Origin: Zancudomyces culisetae
Lineage: Eukaryota; Kickxellomycota; Harpellomycetes; Harpellales; Legeriomycetaceae
Direction of reading: 5' to 3'
Assembly (NCBI GenBank): GCA_001969505.1
Contig: LSSK01000810.1
Location: 1 to 24,363, forward strand
Length of the DNA: 24,363 nucleotides
In this document: piece after piece, positions 1 to 9,362 of the stretch
Layout of the letters: each line of letters opens with the position of its first letter
Numbering within the stretch: position 1 is the first letter of the stretch
Notes under the pieces: model-generated
What the model saw: the letters and a program-made list of their open reading frames with translations, nothing else
Told to the model about the DNA's origin: nothing
The model's database searches: none
Made by a program: the position numbers and the translations under genes

Positions 1-42
1 TATCAGAACTAATTAAATGCTAGCAAATATACCATTACATAT

Positions 43-597
43 ATGTCTATAGGTACAACAGGAAAAAATAATAGTCAATTGTTAATACAACCAAAACCAA
101 AGACTAGTAAATTTGTGCTTCTTAAATCGTATGGAAAGAAGCTGAAAATAGGAATACGCAAGTGTGTTGCATCGCTGACACCAAGGGTTTTTCACAGCAG
201 CTATTTCCTTGCGCTGGGCTCAAATAAAGGAAGAAGAAATAGTGATGTAACTAACCCAAATACTTTGGATTTAAGAGTTGTAGCGAGTGATGGTGCAATA
301 TATACAAGAAGAAGCACAAGTTTGTCGGCAAGAAACACATTTGAACCAAATGGTATGTATTTAGAGTCTGATTCTGATGTCTATATCGACACTGATACAG
401 ACTCTGATGCGGATACATATGATAACAGTGATCTAGTGTCAGTTTCTAGCTCGGAAACACTCAACAAGGTATATTGTACTCGGTCCCAAGAGAGAACAAC
501 AAGCAGGTTGTATCAATTAGAGGCTCGGAATTCACAGGAAATTGCCAGATATTTGAAGGTTAGAGAACGCATGACAGTTATGGCTTCAATTATCTGA
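43..597 (+). CDS. Orphan protein with acidic Ser/Asp/Thr tract (complete gene or terminal exon)
   Basis: An ATG-initiated frame of 184 codons that I do not recognise. The N-terminal third is basic (Lys/Arg-rich, about residues 8-66). Residues 108-130 form an acidic tract of alternating Asp with Ser/Thr, followed by a Ser-rich patch. No signal peptide or membrane segment is evident. The base composition is less AT-rich than the flanks, and the long frame in an AT-rich setting suggests real coding. The start is uncertain: the frame stays open upstream to a TAG at 21-23 preceded by an ACTAAT-like stretch at 8-13, which could be a branch site and splice acceptor. This could therefore be the last exon of a gene that begins outside the window. 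Function unknown. Confidence 0.5.
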   Translation: MSIGTTGKNNSQLLIQPKPKTSKFVLLKSYGKKLKIGIRKCVASLTPRVFHSSYFLALGSNKGRRNSDVTNPNTLDLRVVASDGAIYTRRSTSLSARNTFEPNGMYLESDSDVYIDTDTDSDADTYDNSDLVSVSSSETLNKVYCTRSQERTTSRLYQLEARNSQEIARYLKVRERMTVMASII

Positions 598-1411
598 TGT
601 TATCCACGCCTAGACTTTTTTTTCATTTCATTTCATTAATGTATAACTGTAACTTACCTATTCTACATTTAAAATATGTGCTTCTACTTTAATTTTATTC
701 ATTGTTAAATAGTTAATCCCCCCCCTCTCCCATTTTTTTCTAAATGAATAATACATTAATTAAACCGAGCTGAACAGGTAGCCAAACCAAACTACGCTGT
801 TGTATACACAGGAAAGTAGTATTTTATGTTTATAGTGCGAACCAGTGAAGTATAAAATACACTTGAAGCTTCATATGTCGTATACGAGGGCTTGGTCACA
901 AAACAGTATAGCCTTTTTACATCCTTTGGTATTGGCAAAGTTATATGAAGTACAGATATTTAAGTTGATAGCTACGTTGTTCAATTTCCAATACAATTTA
1001 TTCCTTGGAATAGTGCGCCATCTTGTGGACCACCAAACTAGAAAAAAGAAAAAACAGCTGCGACTACAGATATTTCTCTGGTTGAGACTGTGGTGGAGAA
1101 GACATGATTTTTCTAGATATTTGATATGTTTTATTGAATGTTTATCATCTCCGGAAATGATAAAAACGAAAAAGATGCTTTATCAAAAAAAAAATATACA
1201 GCCTTGACAGTACAGCCAAGGAAAAGCAAATGGTGGTGGTAGTTAAAAAGATAGGTGAAGATTGATATGGTTCGCTTTTAAATATACTAGGAAGTCACTC
1301 TACTAAGAAACAGTTATCCTGCTCACATAGGGTAACGCTCCTCATCACGGGGTTACTACGTCACCGAGTTCTATGTAGTCTTCATCTTCAGAGAAAAAGA
1401 AGGAGGCTTTG
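598..1411. other. AT-rich stretch between orphan ORF and PRELI gene, no confident gene
   Basis: This stretch holds T-rich and C-rich runs (a poly-C run near 718-726). A 120-codon open frame at 845-1207 begins with GTG, has no convincing start context and no recognisable motif, and looks like chance. The right edge (about 1346-1411) holds a coding-like reading frame on the minus strand, described in the findings. Confidence 0.5.
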
Positions 1412-2144
1412 TTACAGAGACAGTTTTTTATCGGTTAGTTCTTGCTGAATGACCTGTAGAACTTGTTCAAATCCCAGCCTTCCTACCAAGGCATTATCCT
1501 TAAACGTCTTTAGGCTATAATCCTCAAGCATTGTTGAAAATCTAGAAACCAACCCGTCGGCACTCAGAGAAGCAGCCTGGATAAACTCCGTTCTAAAAGT
1601 TTTAATGTTATTATTAATGCCAAAGTTCCAAGTATTTCCAGAATTCACTAAAAGAAAAATAGGGTTACATTTTAGTGAAAAAGAGCACTTACTGTGTATT
1701 ATCTGTGGCAAGCGGTTGGTAATTGATCTCCTCAACCACCTTTAAAATATTGGCATGTGTCAAGTTGACACTCTTAATATTCATTTTATTTTCTTTTGGA
1801 TCAACTTCACTGTATTCCAACACATATGACCACCCTTCCGACTTCATAATCCTCAAAATGAGTGTGGGCACATTTTGTGAGACCATTATCAGCCGCTCCG
1901 TCCGCAAAATCCCCGTTTCTGGATCCACTTCTCTACTCAGTATCTCCACATGCTTCACATGTGGGGTCTTTTCATTGGGGTATTTTCTCCAAAACGCCAT
2001 GGTTACCGCATCCCAGTTGGAGCTACAAGTACAAATAACAACGTTGATTTAGATTTCGAGTTTCTGTGTTTAAAAAAACATTAAATAGCATAATACATAA
2101 GCCTGTACATACCTGAATAAATGTGTTGCGTTGAAAAATCTCAT
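1412..2144 (-). CDS. PRELI/MSF1 (Ups-like) mitochondrial lipid-transfer protein
   Basis: Three exons on the minus strand: 2144-2113, 2022-1693 and 1592-1412, joined in phase to give 180 aa (yeast Ups1 is about 175). Introns are 90 and 100 nt with GTATGT and GTAAGT donors and TAG acceptors. The start MRFFNATHLF followed by WDAVTMAFWRKYPN near residue 14 is the hallmark opening of the PRELI domain. The rest follows the family: an LRTERL strand, a GWSYVLEYSEV segment, and a C-terminal amphipathic helix ending in GRLGFEQVLQVI. PRELI proteins form a complex with the small Mdm35/TRIAP1 protein in the intermembrane space and shuttle phosphatidic acid or phosphatidylserine between mitochondrial membranes. 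I cannot tell whether this is the Ups1 or the Ups2 type. The acceptor of intron 2 is set by phase: a nearer AG at 1649-1648 would give a frameshift and early stop. Confidence 0.88.
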
Positions 2145-4119
2145 TTTTTTATATTTAAAAGTTTTACGATACGAGCGAGGATGTAAATGTCGAGGAATGA
2201 ATGCTCTTATCCGTTCCCAGTATGAAGTGTTTTTTTCTTAAGAGTATAAGAAAGAAAAGATTGTACGAGTCTACCTATATTATAATTTTGTTGCTTTTAT
2301 TGGAGAAAAAAAAAAGAATAAAATTTTTTTTTTTTTTTTTGCAAATAACAATAGATGCATAATTGTTGTCTAGGTGAATATGAAAAAACCAAGGGTATAG
2401 AGTATTCACTTTATCAGTGACTAGCATTATTCATTGGTCACTTTTCTGGTAATTTATTTTATGTAAATCGATTAGCCAGCTCTCTCACCACTTTCAAATC
2501 CACCTTACAAATTTGAATAAACAATATACTCCATAGATTAAGTTGGTGAAAATGAGCGTTGAATTTTTGATGAAAAAGCTAAAATCTAGATGAATTTGCA
2601 CCCAACATGATAAGCATTGGTACAAACTGTCCCAAGTGATAAGAGAAATTCAGAGGATAAAACAGGGTACATTAAATAGAATTAAAGCTATTATAGGAAG
2701 ATATATATCTTGAAGTGGTACGTATTTGGATGGAATATCAACGCCACAGGCGAGACAGTGTGGCTGCTTTCGCCCACACAGGCTGCTGTAAGCCGAATTG
2801 CTAGATATTTTGCTGTACTTGTCTGTATTTGCAATTTTTTCAAAAAAAAAAAGCTAACTACATGTGAGTACAGCACATCCAAAACTATCCCATACTATTT
2901 GGTATGCTCGCACCACCAATTACCATAATAGTACAGTTCAAGTGGATATACTTGAACATATTAAGTGCAGAATAGTAAATGTATCAAAAACTGACACAGT
3001 TTTATCCAATAGATTATTCATAAACTACGTATTACGTAAAATGTATATTTGATGTAGCTCTTTTAATTGGTGCGAATTTCTTGAGCAGTTGTGATATGTA
3101 CTTATATTGAGCGTCAATACCAACATTGACATGATCAAGTCCTTATCTCTTTAAAGCGAGTGAGCTCTATACCTCTGCATTAAATAGAAATGTGTTTATC
3201 TAGGAAGGGATGTATTTACTTTTGTTTATTGTTGATAAAAGTTAACTATATGCACCACATATCTTACCATTATTTTTTGACTTTGAACAATTAAAAGCAT
3301 TGTATGGCCTAGTTGGTGAGCAAGGGTGTGTGTGAGTATTGAAGTTATTGCATCCACACTACCACTTTCAGCCTCTGTCACATGTCTGAAAAAGTTTCTA
3401 GTATAGGTAGTATAGGTTGAATTTACATAAATGGTCCACAAGTTTTCCAATTTAATTACTGTGCAAAGCATGGGTTGTATGCAAACCCATAAATTTAGCT
3501 GAATATTGGTAATTGACTTGGTCCATAGTAAGACAAAAAAAGATAAACTGTGGTAGAACATGAACATGTGATACTTGTAGCATCCTTTCACGGTACCACC
3601 AGAGCCTTTACTGTTGTCACCCTTCCTACGACTTTAGGGAATGTGATATCGAATTGTGCCAAGAAGAGATATCTCTTCACAATAATATAGGCAACAGTAT
3701 CTTTGCTTTCTACAACAATGCATGTATTTCATGAAACGGAGCCGTGTCTAAAGGCTCTTTTTGTTCTTAATAGTGGTGAGGATTTACGTAGACGAAAGGT
3801 TTATTCAAACCTGATGATTCATAAACCAGGATTTACGATTCATCTATACATCTCAGCAAAAGAAAGTACGCGATTTCATTCGTCAAAATACGCCGAGTGC
3901 ACAAAACTCAATATTTACCTTTTTTTAATTTTTAGTTTCTATATTTCGTGCTTAAAAAATGTAAACACACCCAACAAAGCTGGAGAAAAAAAAAGCGATT
4001 CAAACGTGTTTTTGGATGGGTGTGCTGAAAACTTCAGCATCTTGGTATTGTATTATTTGTATTTGTTTCTTGTATTGCCCCTTTAGTACATTTTAAACCA
4101 CAGCGAAAATTGTAAGAGC
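2145..4119. other. About 2 kb with no confident gene, between divergent PRELI and CDK8 genes
   Basis: The stretch has a poly-A and poly-T cluster near 2308-2340 and a slightly GC-richer island at 2735-2800. Short open frames occur on both strands (minus 3226-3591, plus 3703-4086, minus 2691-2882). None has a convincing start, length or family match. It presumably contains the promoters of both flanking genes. Degraded coding sequence or an unrecognised short-exon gene cannot be excluded. Confidence 0.5.
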
Positions 4120-6078
4120 ATGGAGGCTTACCGATTAAAACGAAATAAATTCAGGCCCAAAGTGAGGGAAAAATACGAAATTCTGGGATTTATCAGTTCA
4201 GGAACTTATGGAAAAGTATATAAAGTAAAACGAAGAAAAGGGTAATAGCCATAAAACGAGATTTGATTGTACCGAGGCTTCAAGCCCTATTCAATGTGCG
4301 TTGATTGGGAGCCTTAAGCCTCAGAAAACATAGATTTTTAGCTATATCATAGCCTTTTATATTTTGAGAGCTAAAATGAGTATAAATCCATCATAAACAT
4401 ATAGGAACATCGATGAAGAACTGGCAATAAAACAGTTCAAGCCCGAACACGAGGGAACAAAGCAATTAGCAACCGGTATATCCCAGTCTGCTTGTAGAGA
4501 AATAGCGGTAAGTTGGATTTTATGACACTTTTAACATATCACAACAAACGAACTTTTCCTACTATGCAGGTCCTAACAGCTCAGTAAAAGTTTAGGACAG
4601 GAATTTGTTCACGATGCTTTATTATAAATGTGTTTTCTAGTTAATGTGTGATGCTGACAATACCAGAAAAATAACAAGCGATTAATACAATAGATTTGTA
4701 GAGAATTCAAGCATACCCATCTTGTGGATCTACTAGAGGTGATGCTAGAGGATAATTTGATGCATATGGTTATGAGTTATGCCGAGTACGATTTATTGGT
4801 AACAAAACTATTATTTAATCAATGTATAGTGGTTTTAAACAAAGCTAAAGTGTAAATATACCATTTCTAGACAATTCTACAATTCTACAACCAAGCGAGA
4901 AAGCCGATTCCTGAACTGTTGATTAAATCCTTACTATATCACCTACTTGAGGGAGTGGATTTCCTGCATGCTAACAATGTTCTACACAGGGATTTAAAGC
5001 CTGCAAATCTACTCATTGATGCAGATGGAGTTTTGAAAGTTGGTACGTATTTTTCTTCATTATTTCCGATACCCCATTTTTTTGAAAACGAGAGAGAGGG
5101 ATGAAGACATTTTATGTTTTATTAGCAGCTTCTTGTATTTAATTTATTTGTATATTGAAAGCATTACATAAATATTTGCTAGGCGATCTTGGTCTGGCAA
5201 GGCTATATCATAAAAATTTTCAATCCTTTTATTCTAGCGACAAGATAGTTGTGACCGTTTGGTATCGATCACCAGAGCTAATACTGGGATCCCGACATTA
5301 TACTGAAGCTATAGGTAAACATATTGATGCCTGACCTACTCTGAGCTATATGTCTTGGATGTTATTGTGTTTCTGCTACAAGTCAAAAAATAACAACAAT
5401 AAATAGATGTGTGGGCTATCGGATGTATTTTTGGAGAAATGCTATCGCTCAGGCCAATGTTTAAAGGTGAGGAGGTGAAGGTTGAGCCTAAAAAACAGAT
5501 TCCATTTCAGAAATCGCAAATGGTAAAGATTTGCGAGATCTTGGGTTCACCAACTGGTAAGGTTTTTTTCCCACCTATCATATATCTCTACAAAGTTATT
5601 AATGTGTACATTAAGAGTACGATTCTCTTTATTTTAATTTAAACTAACAGTATTGCTTCATCTCGGTTTTTTAACCCCAATTTTTATGGTGTAACTATCA
5701 AAGTCGGACAATGGCCCGATCTTGAGTACATGCCTGAGTATCCAAATCTGAAAAGGTTAAGGACATTTCCCGTCAACTTTCGGACTTGGTTCCAGAATTC
5801 GGGTCAGAAATCAGATACTTGTTTTAGTCTTTTGGCAAAAATGCTTGAATTTGATCCAAAAAAGCGAATAACCACGGGTGAGGCGTTGCAACATCCGTAT
5901 TTTAAGGAAGATCCTGTCCCTGTTTTAAGGTAATTTTTGTTTTTAGTACAGTCATTATTGCATAATATACTACCCGTACTTTCTTTTTAAACTTAATCGT
6001 TAAATAACCAATAGACCACTTTCTGCTCTGTGCCTTTCCTACCCTAAACGACCGCTTTCAAAAGAAGAAAAACTATAA
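4120..6078 (+). CDS. SSN3: Mediator kinase-module cyclin-dependent kinase (Cdk8/Ssn3/Srb10)
   Basis: Eight exons: 4120-4241, 4405-4507, 4694-4798, 4871-5042, 5183-5314, 5407-5556, 5704-5929 and 6015-6078. All junctions keep phase and give 357 aa. Visible features are the Gly-rich loop SSGTYGKVY (about 26-34), catalytic Lys50 in LAIK, the Cdk8-type helix motif SQSACREI (the PSTAIRE equivalent), HRDLKPAN (149-156, catalytic Asp151), DLG (169-171) and WYRSPE. The activation loop reads [10 protein letters not shown], lacking a phosphorylatable Thr as is usual for Cdk8. The segment [16 protein letters not shown] is characteristic of fungal Srb10/Ssn3 rather than other CDKs. The C-terminus carries the YPKR motif found at this place in Cdk8 and requires the last 85-nt intron; reading through would stop three bases later. 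With cyclin C it phosphorylates RNA polymerase II and transcription factors in the nucleus. Intron 1 holds a strong hairpin (see findings). Confidence 0.93.
4274..4322 (+). other. Stem-loop inside CDK8 intron 1
   Basis: GAGGCTT at 4274-4280 pairs perfectly with AAGCCTC at 4316-4322. Inside it, CCC at 4285-4287 with TCAA at 4291-4294 can pair with TTGA at 4301-4304 and GGG at 4307-4309 around a six-base TGTGCG loop. It lies mid-intron, away from donor and acceptor. Role unknown; it may be a chance fold. Confidence 0.4.
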
Positions 6079-6415
6079 AAATGTTTATTACCATCAAAAT
6101 TTTTTGTCTTTCTCAATCTTTTATTTTTGTTTTTTAAACAAATGATGTTCTTGTAGGTATCATGGTCTTAACATTTGTCTCATCCAGCTATTAATGTCTA
6201 TATACACCGATTTTGCACCTTGATATTGCGATTTCTTCTTTTTTTCTTCTATTTCTTTGATCTTGTGGTAAATGATTCGTGATCTTTTTACACAAATTTT
6301 TGGTTCAATAAACCCTGGTAAAATTTTTTTGTTTTACAAACCAAAAAATCCAAACACCTCTGCAATTAGTTTTAACTTTTGAATTTAGAAATTGAGATAC
6401 TATACATTAAACACA
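6079..6415. other. AT-rich intergenic stretch between CDK8 and the Rrp17-like gene
   Basis: The stretch is T-rich with several short homopolymers and no coding potential seen. It should hold the CDK8 3'UTR and the promoter of the downstream co-directional gene. Confidence 0.6.
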
Positions 6416-7350
6416 ATGGACAATATCGGTTTACTATCTCGGGGCCAGCAGGTATATACCAAAAAGCGAAAGGCAAAAAAAGATCAAATTGAAAGTATCG
6501 AGTTCGATCCCGCTTCAAGAACGTAAGTCTCGTTGCCATTATTATTATTATTATCGTTTTTAGTTCTGTATAAGAGTTCCAAAAAAGGTATATTTGTATT
6601 CAGTATTAAATGTAAAATTTTGCACAATAGAGAGTACCTGACCGGTTTTAGAAAACGCAAGTTGGCAAAGAAAGAAACTAAGATCCAGTCGGCAAAACTT
6701 CGAGAAAAAAAGGAAATTCAAGAGTTTAGAAAACAGGTACGTGTTTGTATTGATATACCTATCTCAGTTTACCCTGAAATTGGTAGAGTGCTTATATGAA
6801 TCATAAAATTAAAATAGAAAAGAGAAGAGAGGAAGCGGCAATTCCAGCAGGCATTGCTCGAGAATCAATCAAATCTAAGGGAGGATGGTGCAGAGTCAGA
6901 GTCGGGATCAGAATCAGAATCGGAGCCTGTAGATTCAGAAAACGACGAGCCTAAAAGAAAGATTAGAGTTTTGGAATCTGAGAATTCCAAAACCACCGTT
7001 ACTGTAATAGAAAACCTCGACTTGGACAATCCTTTGCTATATGACGATTTTAGTTATCAGAACGAAAACGAAGACAAAAAAAGTGGTAATACAAAAACAG
7101 TAGAACCTTCTAGGAAAAAATCTAAACTTGAAAAATTGATCACACCTCAAGCATTTTTGAAAAAACAGCTAAGAGAAGCAAAATCAAGTGTAAGACGTTT
7201 TTTCATTTTAAATAGATATCACTATTGAATTCTAGCAACAAAACTAATTCTATTATGGCTACAATATAGGTTGGTAAATTTGATAGTGAATCCCACTCTG
7301 GAAATACGGCTTCTGCCTCTAAAACTTCGAAAAAATCCAAGAAGAAATAA
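6416..7350 (+). CDS. RRP17: Nucleolar Rrp17/NOL12-family ribosome biogenesis protein
   Basis: Four exons (6416-6522, 6631-6736, 6818-7189, 7270-7350) join in phase to give 221 aa, close to the family length of roughly 210-235. The family signature is in exons 1-2: an FDP motif near residue 31, then YLTGFRKRKLAKKE leading into a long highly charged Lys/Glu/Arg helix. The middle is acidic (alternating Ser/Glu, followed by ENDEP), and the C-terminus ends in a Lys-rich KKSKKK tail typical of a nucleolar protein. Known members bind pre-60S particles, and yeast Rrp17 is described as a 5'-3' exonuclease trimming 5.8S and 25S rRNA ends. Introns are 108, 81 and 80 nt. The gene converges on the secreted-protein gene at 7724-8356. 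Confidence 0.85.
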
Positions 7351-7402
7351 TGGTGCTTTTTTTGCTGCTCTGTGTACTAGTAGGAATGGCAAAAGTACTG
7401 AA

Positions 7403-7570
7403 TTAATTTTGCAAATAATAGATGTTTGGACACATTCCAGCATGTCCTGTGCCACCATTTTAATCGTTTATTGTAAATAAAGTAACCGTATACCGCATAA
7501 CGTCCGCATACTTACCCGCTAGTGGTAGTTTAATTTTCTGTGCTGGTAACCCTTTTGCCAAAATTTCCAT
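7403..7570 (-). CDS. Possible tiny two-exon gene, unrecognised
   Basis: On the minus strand an ATG at 7570 opens a 55-nt exon ending exactly at a textbook donor GTAAGTATG (intron begins at 7515). An acceptor CACAG at 7451-7447 is in phase and leads to a stop at 7405-7403, giving about 32 aa. Exon 1 encodes MEILAKGLPAQKIKLPLA, which has an ordinary coding composition. The intron would be 69 nt, shorter than the others here. An alternative acceptor (CAG at 7397-7395) would extend the frame antisense to the last Rrp17 exon. I do not recognise the product. It could be a real microprotein, a remnant exon, or chance. Confidence 0.25.
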
Positions 7571-7723
7571 TTTTAGGCATTTATCAGTGTTTATTACTTT
7601 GATATTAAGAAAAACAACAGTTAATTATATGTCAAGCAAATATTTTTTAGAATTTGAGCCCAAACTTTCACCAATTAAATAAAAAAAGGTCGAGGAAGAA
7701 GGAGAAAGTGTTGGAGTAAAGAT

Positions 7724-8356
7724 TTAATAAAAGTAGGATGGGTATCCACAGTAAATACTGTGTTTACCATTTTGGCGGCACACAGTTCCAGGTCCACAGT
7801 TGCGGACAATGTAACGTCCATGGTCACACTGCAAATACTTGCTTTTATTAAAGCCAACACATTTGTAGCTGTTTCCATGGCATCTTTTATCATGGTGCTT
7901 GTCTCCCATCCTTGGTTCATAGTACTGGTTCTCATAGCCACGCTCATAGTTATGCTTCTGGTATTTATCACCAACCTCAGAGCCTTTGTACTTGCCATAT
8001 GTATCTGCATATGGATTGTATTCTACACCCTCATACTTGGGTTCCGGAGCTACATATTCACCAGAACGTTTCTGGAATGGGGGATATTCGCTACGTTCAT
8101 GGTCATGTCCATATCCATGTCCATATCCATGCTCATGCTTATCTCCGTACCCATGTTTCTTTGGGTTGAACCATTTACAGCCAAACCAACCATAATTTGC
8201 ATGGCCATGCTCCTTTTCATACCCATAGCCATCTTTTTTGACTGGAGGGATGATCTCCTCCTTTACCTCTGCTACTTTTGCTTTCTCCTCAGCCATTGAA
8301 TACATGGAAAGAGCTGAGATTGTGAGCATACCAATGGTGGCTTTTAAAGACGGCAT
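7724..8356 (-). CDS. Secreted His/Gly/Tyr-rich protein with C-terminal chitin-binding-like (CBM19-type) cysteine domain
   Basis: A single coding exon of 210 aa. Residues 1-22 form a signal peptide (hydrophobic LTISALSMYSMA, cleavage likely near Ala22). Residues 43-86 are rich in His, Gly and Tyr with GYGHGYGHDH-like repeats. Residues 100-150 are Tyr-rich and charged. Residues 159-203 hold six cysteines (159, 166, 177, 187, 193, 203) with spacing and the motif CGPGTVC resembling carbohydrate-binding module family 19, which binds chitin in fungal chitinases. Here it stands alone with no catalytic domain. Dibasic Lys-Arg pairs at 96-97 and 157-158, the latter immediately before Cys159, look like Kex2 processing sites. 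The protein is probably exported to the cell wall or outside. A His-rich middle could bind metal (inference). A 5'UTR intron and a TATA box lie upstream. Confidence 0.85.
   Translation of the reverse strand: MPSLKATIGMLTISALSMYSMAEEKAKVAEVKEEIIPPVKKDGYGYEKEHGHANYGWFGCKWFNPKKHGYGDKHEHGYGHGYGHDHERSEYPPFQKRSGEYVAPEPKYEGVEYNPYADTYGKYKGSEVGDKYQKHNYERGYENQYYEPRMGDKHHDKRCHGNSYKCVGFNKSKYLQCDHGRYIVRNCGPGTVCRQNGKHSIYCGYPSYFY
8103..8138 (-). repeat. Short tandem repeat coding the His-Gly-Tyr-Gly tract
   Basis: Repeats of a unit of about 12 nt (CATGTCCATATC on the plus strand) encode alternating Gly-Tyr-Gly-His. Such repeats expand and contract easily, so the tract length may vary between strains. Confidence 0.6.
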
Positions 8357-8393
8357 TGCTACTTTTAACTGAGTGTTTTGCTTGTTTGTGTTA

Positions 8394-8474
8394 CTATTTT
8401 AGAGTAGTTAGATCATGTATTAGCAAGTTGGCCCCGCGATAAAGCCTACAATCTTTGTAGCTAGTTGTACTTAC
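8394..8474 (-). other. Probable 5'UTR intron of the secreted-protein gene
   Basis: On the minus strand a GTAAGT donor starts at 8474 and a TAG acceptor ends at 8394, 37 nt before the ATG. The 81-nt length matches coding introns in this window. Branch-like GCTAAT and CTAACT sequences lie upstream of the acceptor. No cDNA evidence is available. Confidence 0.55.
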
Positions 8475-9362
8475 CTTTAGTCAATTTGCGATGACTGCGA
8501 TACTATTGCTTTTGCTAAGTGTTGTGTTGATGGCATAAGTAGGTATGCTGGCTATCTATTTATACCTTTCTTGCTTCCTCATCCCCTCCCCCTGCTTCTT
8601 ACACTTTGTGTCTTGCTATATACCCCGGATGAAATACATAGACTTCAAAACTATGGAAAAGGCTTTTTTTTATACTCCAAGCAGTATATAGTGTATTTAA
8701 TACGTAGTAACATAGCTTAATAATTACTATGAAATGGCTTTCTCTGTGCATACAATTCATAGATACAGAAAAAAAAGTAAAAAGTTTAAAAGATAAAAGT
8801 AATGGGTATATATCACAGTATAAGCCAGTTTATTAGGTTGGCTACATGCCTCTATATAGGGAGGAAAAAGATGTGAGATGAACTTTGTGGTAAAGTCAGT
8901 TTCGTTTATATTTTAAAGAAAAGCTAGCAGTTTAGCACTTTGTTTTTATTTTCATTTGTTGGTGTGTAAACAGTAGCACATACTATTAAAATTTGTGTAA
9001 AGCAAACATCAGACACTCCCTTGTATTTGGCACTGCTGTATTGACACATTGCGCTCGGAATATCATACTATTCTACTTTGCACGTAACATACAAAAAATG
9101 CGAGTAGCTAAACAGAAACATGGTATTCGAAAACCACAATCTTATGTAGCCTGGTAATCATGTTTCCCTTGTTTACTGTTTATTTGTTCAAGAAAAACAG
9201 TGTAAATGCAGGCAGTATATCATTCCTTAATAATGTGTATGTACGAATATAACAGCCGAGCTGTAACTAGAGAGAAAGGACTTTGGTGCATTTTTGAAGT
9301 GTTGTATGTAATGGGTGTAGTGTATTGGCTTGTTTTGCAAAAGACAAAATCCAAACAACGTA
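8475..9362. other. Upstream region of the secreted-protein gene, no gene seen
   Basis: Apart from the TATA box and a short leader, this is AT-rich sequence with no open frame of note (a short minus frame at 9220-9402 lacks an ATG start of quality). It probably contains the promoter. Confidence 0.5.
8557..8564 (-). promoter_or_regulatory. TATA box of the secreted-protein gene
   Basis: TATAAATA on the minus strand, about 80 nt upstream of the predicted 5'UTR intron donor, is a good match to a strong TATA element. It fits a highly or conditionally expressed secreted protein. Confidence 0.5.

Noticed and set aside
845-1207. 120-codon plus-strand frame
   Set aside because: It starts with GTG, is AT-rich and Lys/Leu-rich, and has no motif or splice context.
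3703-4086. 127-codon plus-strand frame upstream of CDK8
   Set aside because: It begins with a non-ATG codon, ends in low-complexity hydrophobic residues and resembles no family.
6503-6512. GTTCGATCCC, like a tRNA T-arm
   Set aside because: It lies inside an Rrp17-like exon coding FDP, and no cloverleaf can be drawn around it.
7501-7520. ATACTTACC string like the 5' end of U1 snRNA
   Set aside because: The following bases do not continue as U1; on the other strand it is simply a consensus splice donor.
7760-8299. Hydrophobic 179-codon plus-strand frame opposite the secreted-protein gene
   Set aside because: It is a shadow of the minus-strand gene, which has a signal peptide and a cysteine domain.
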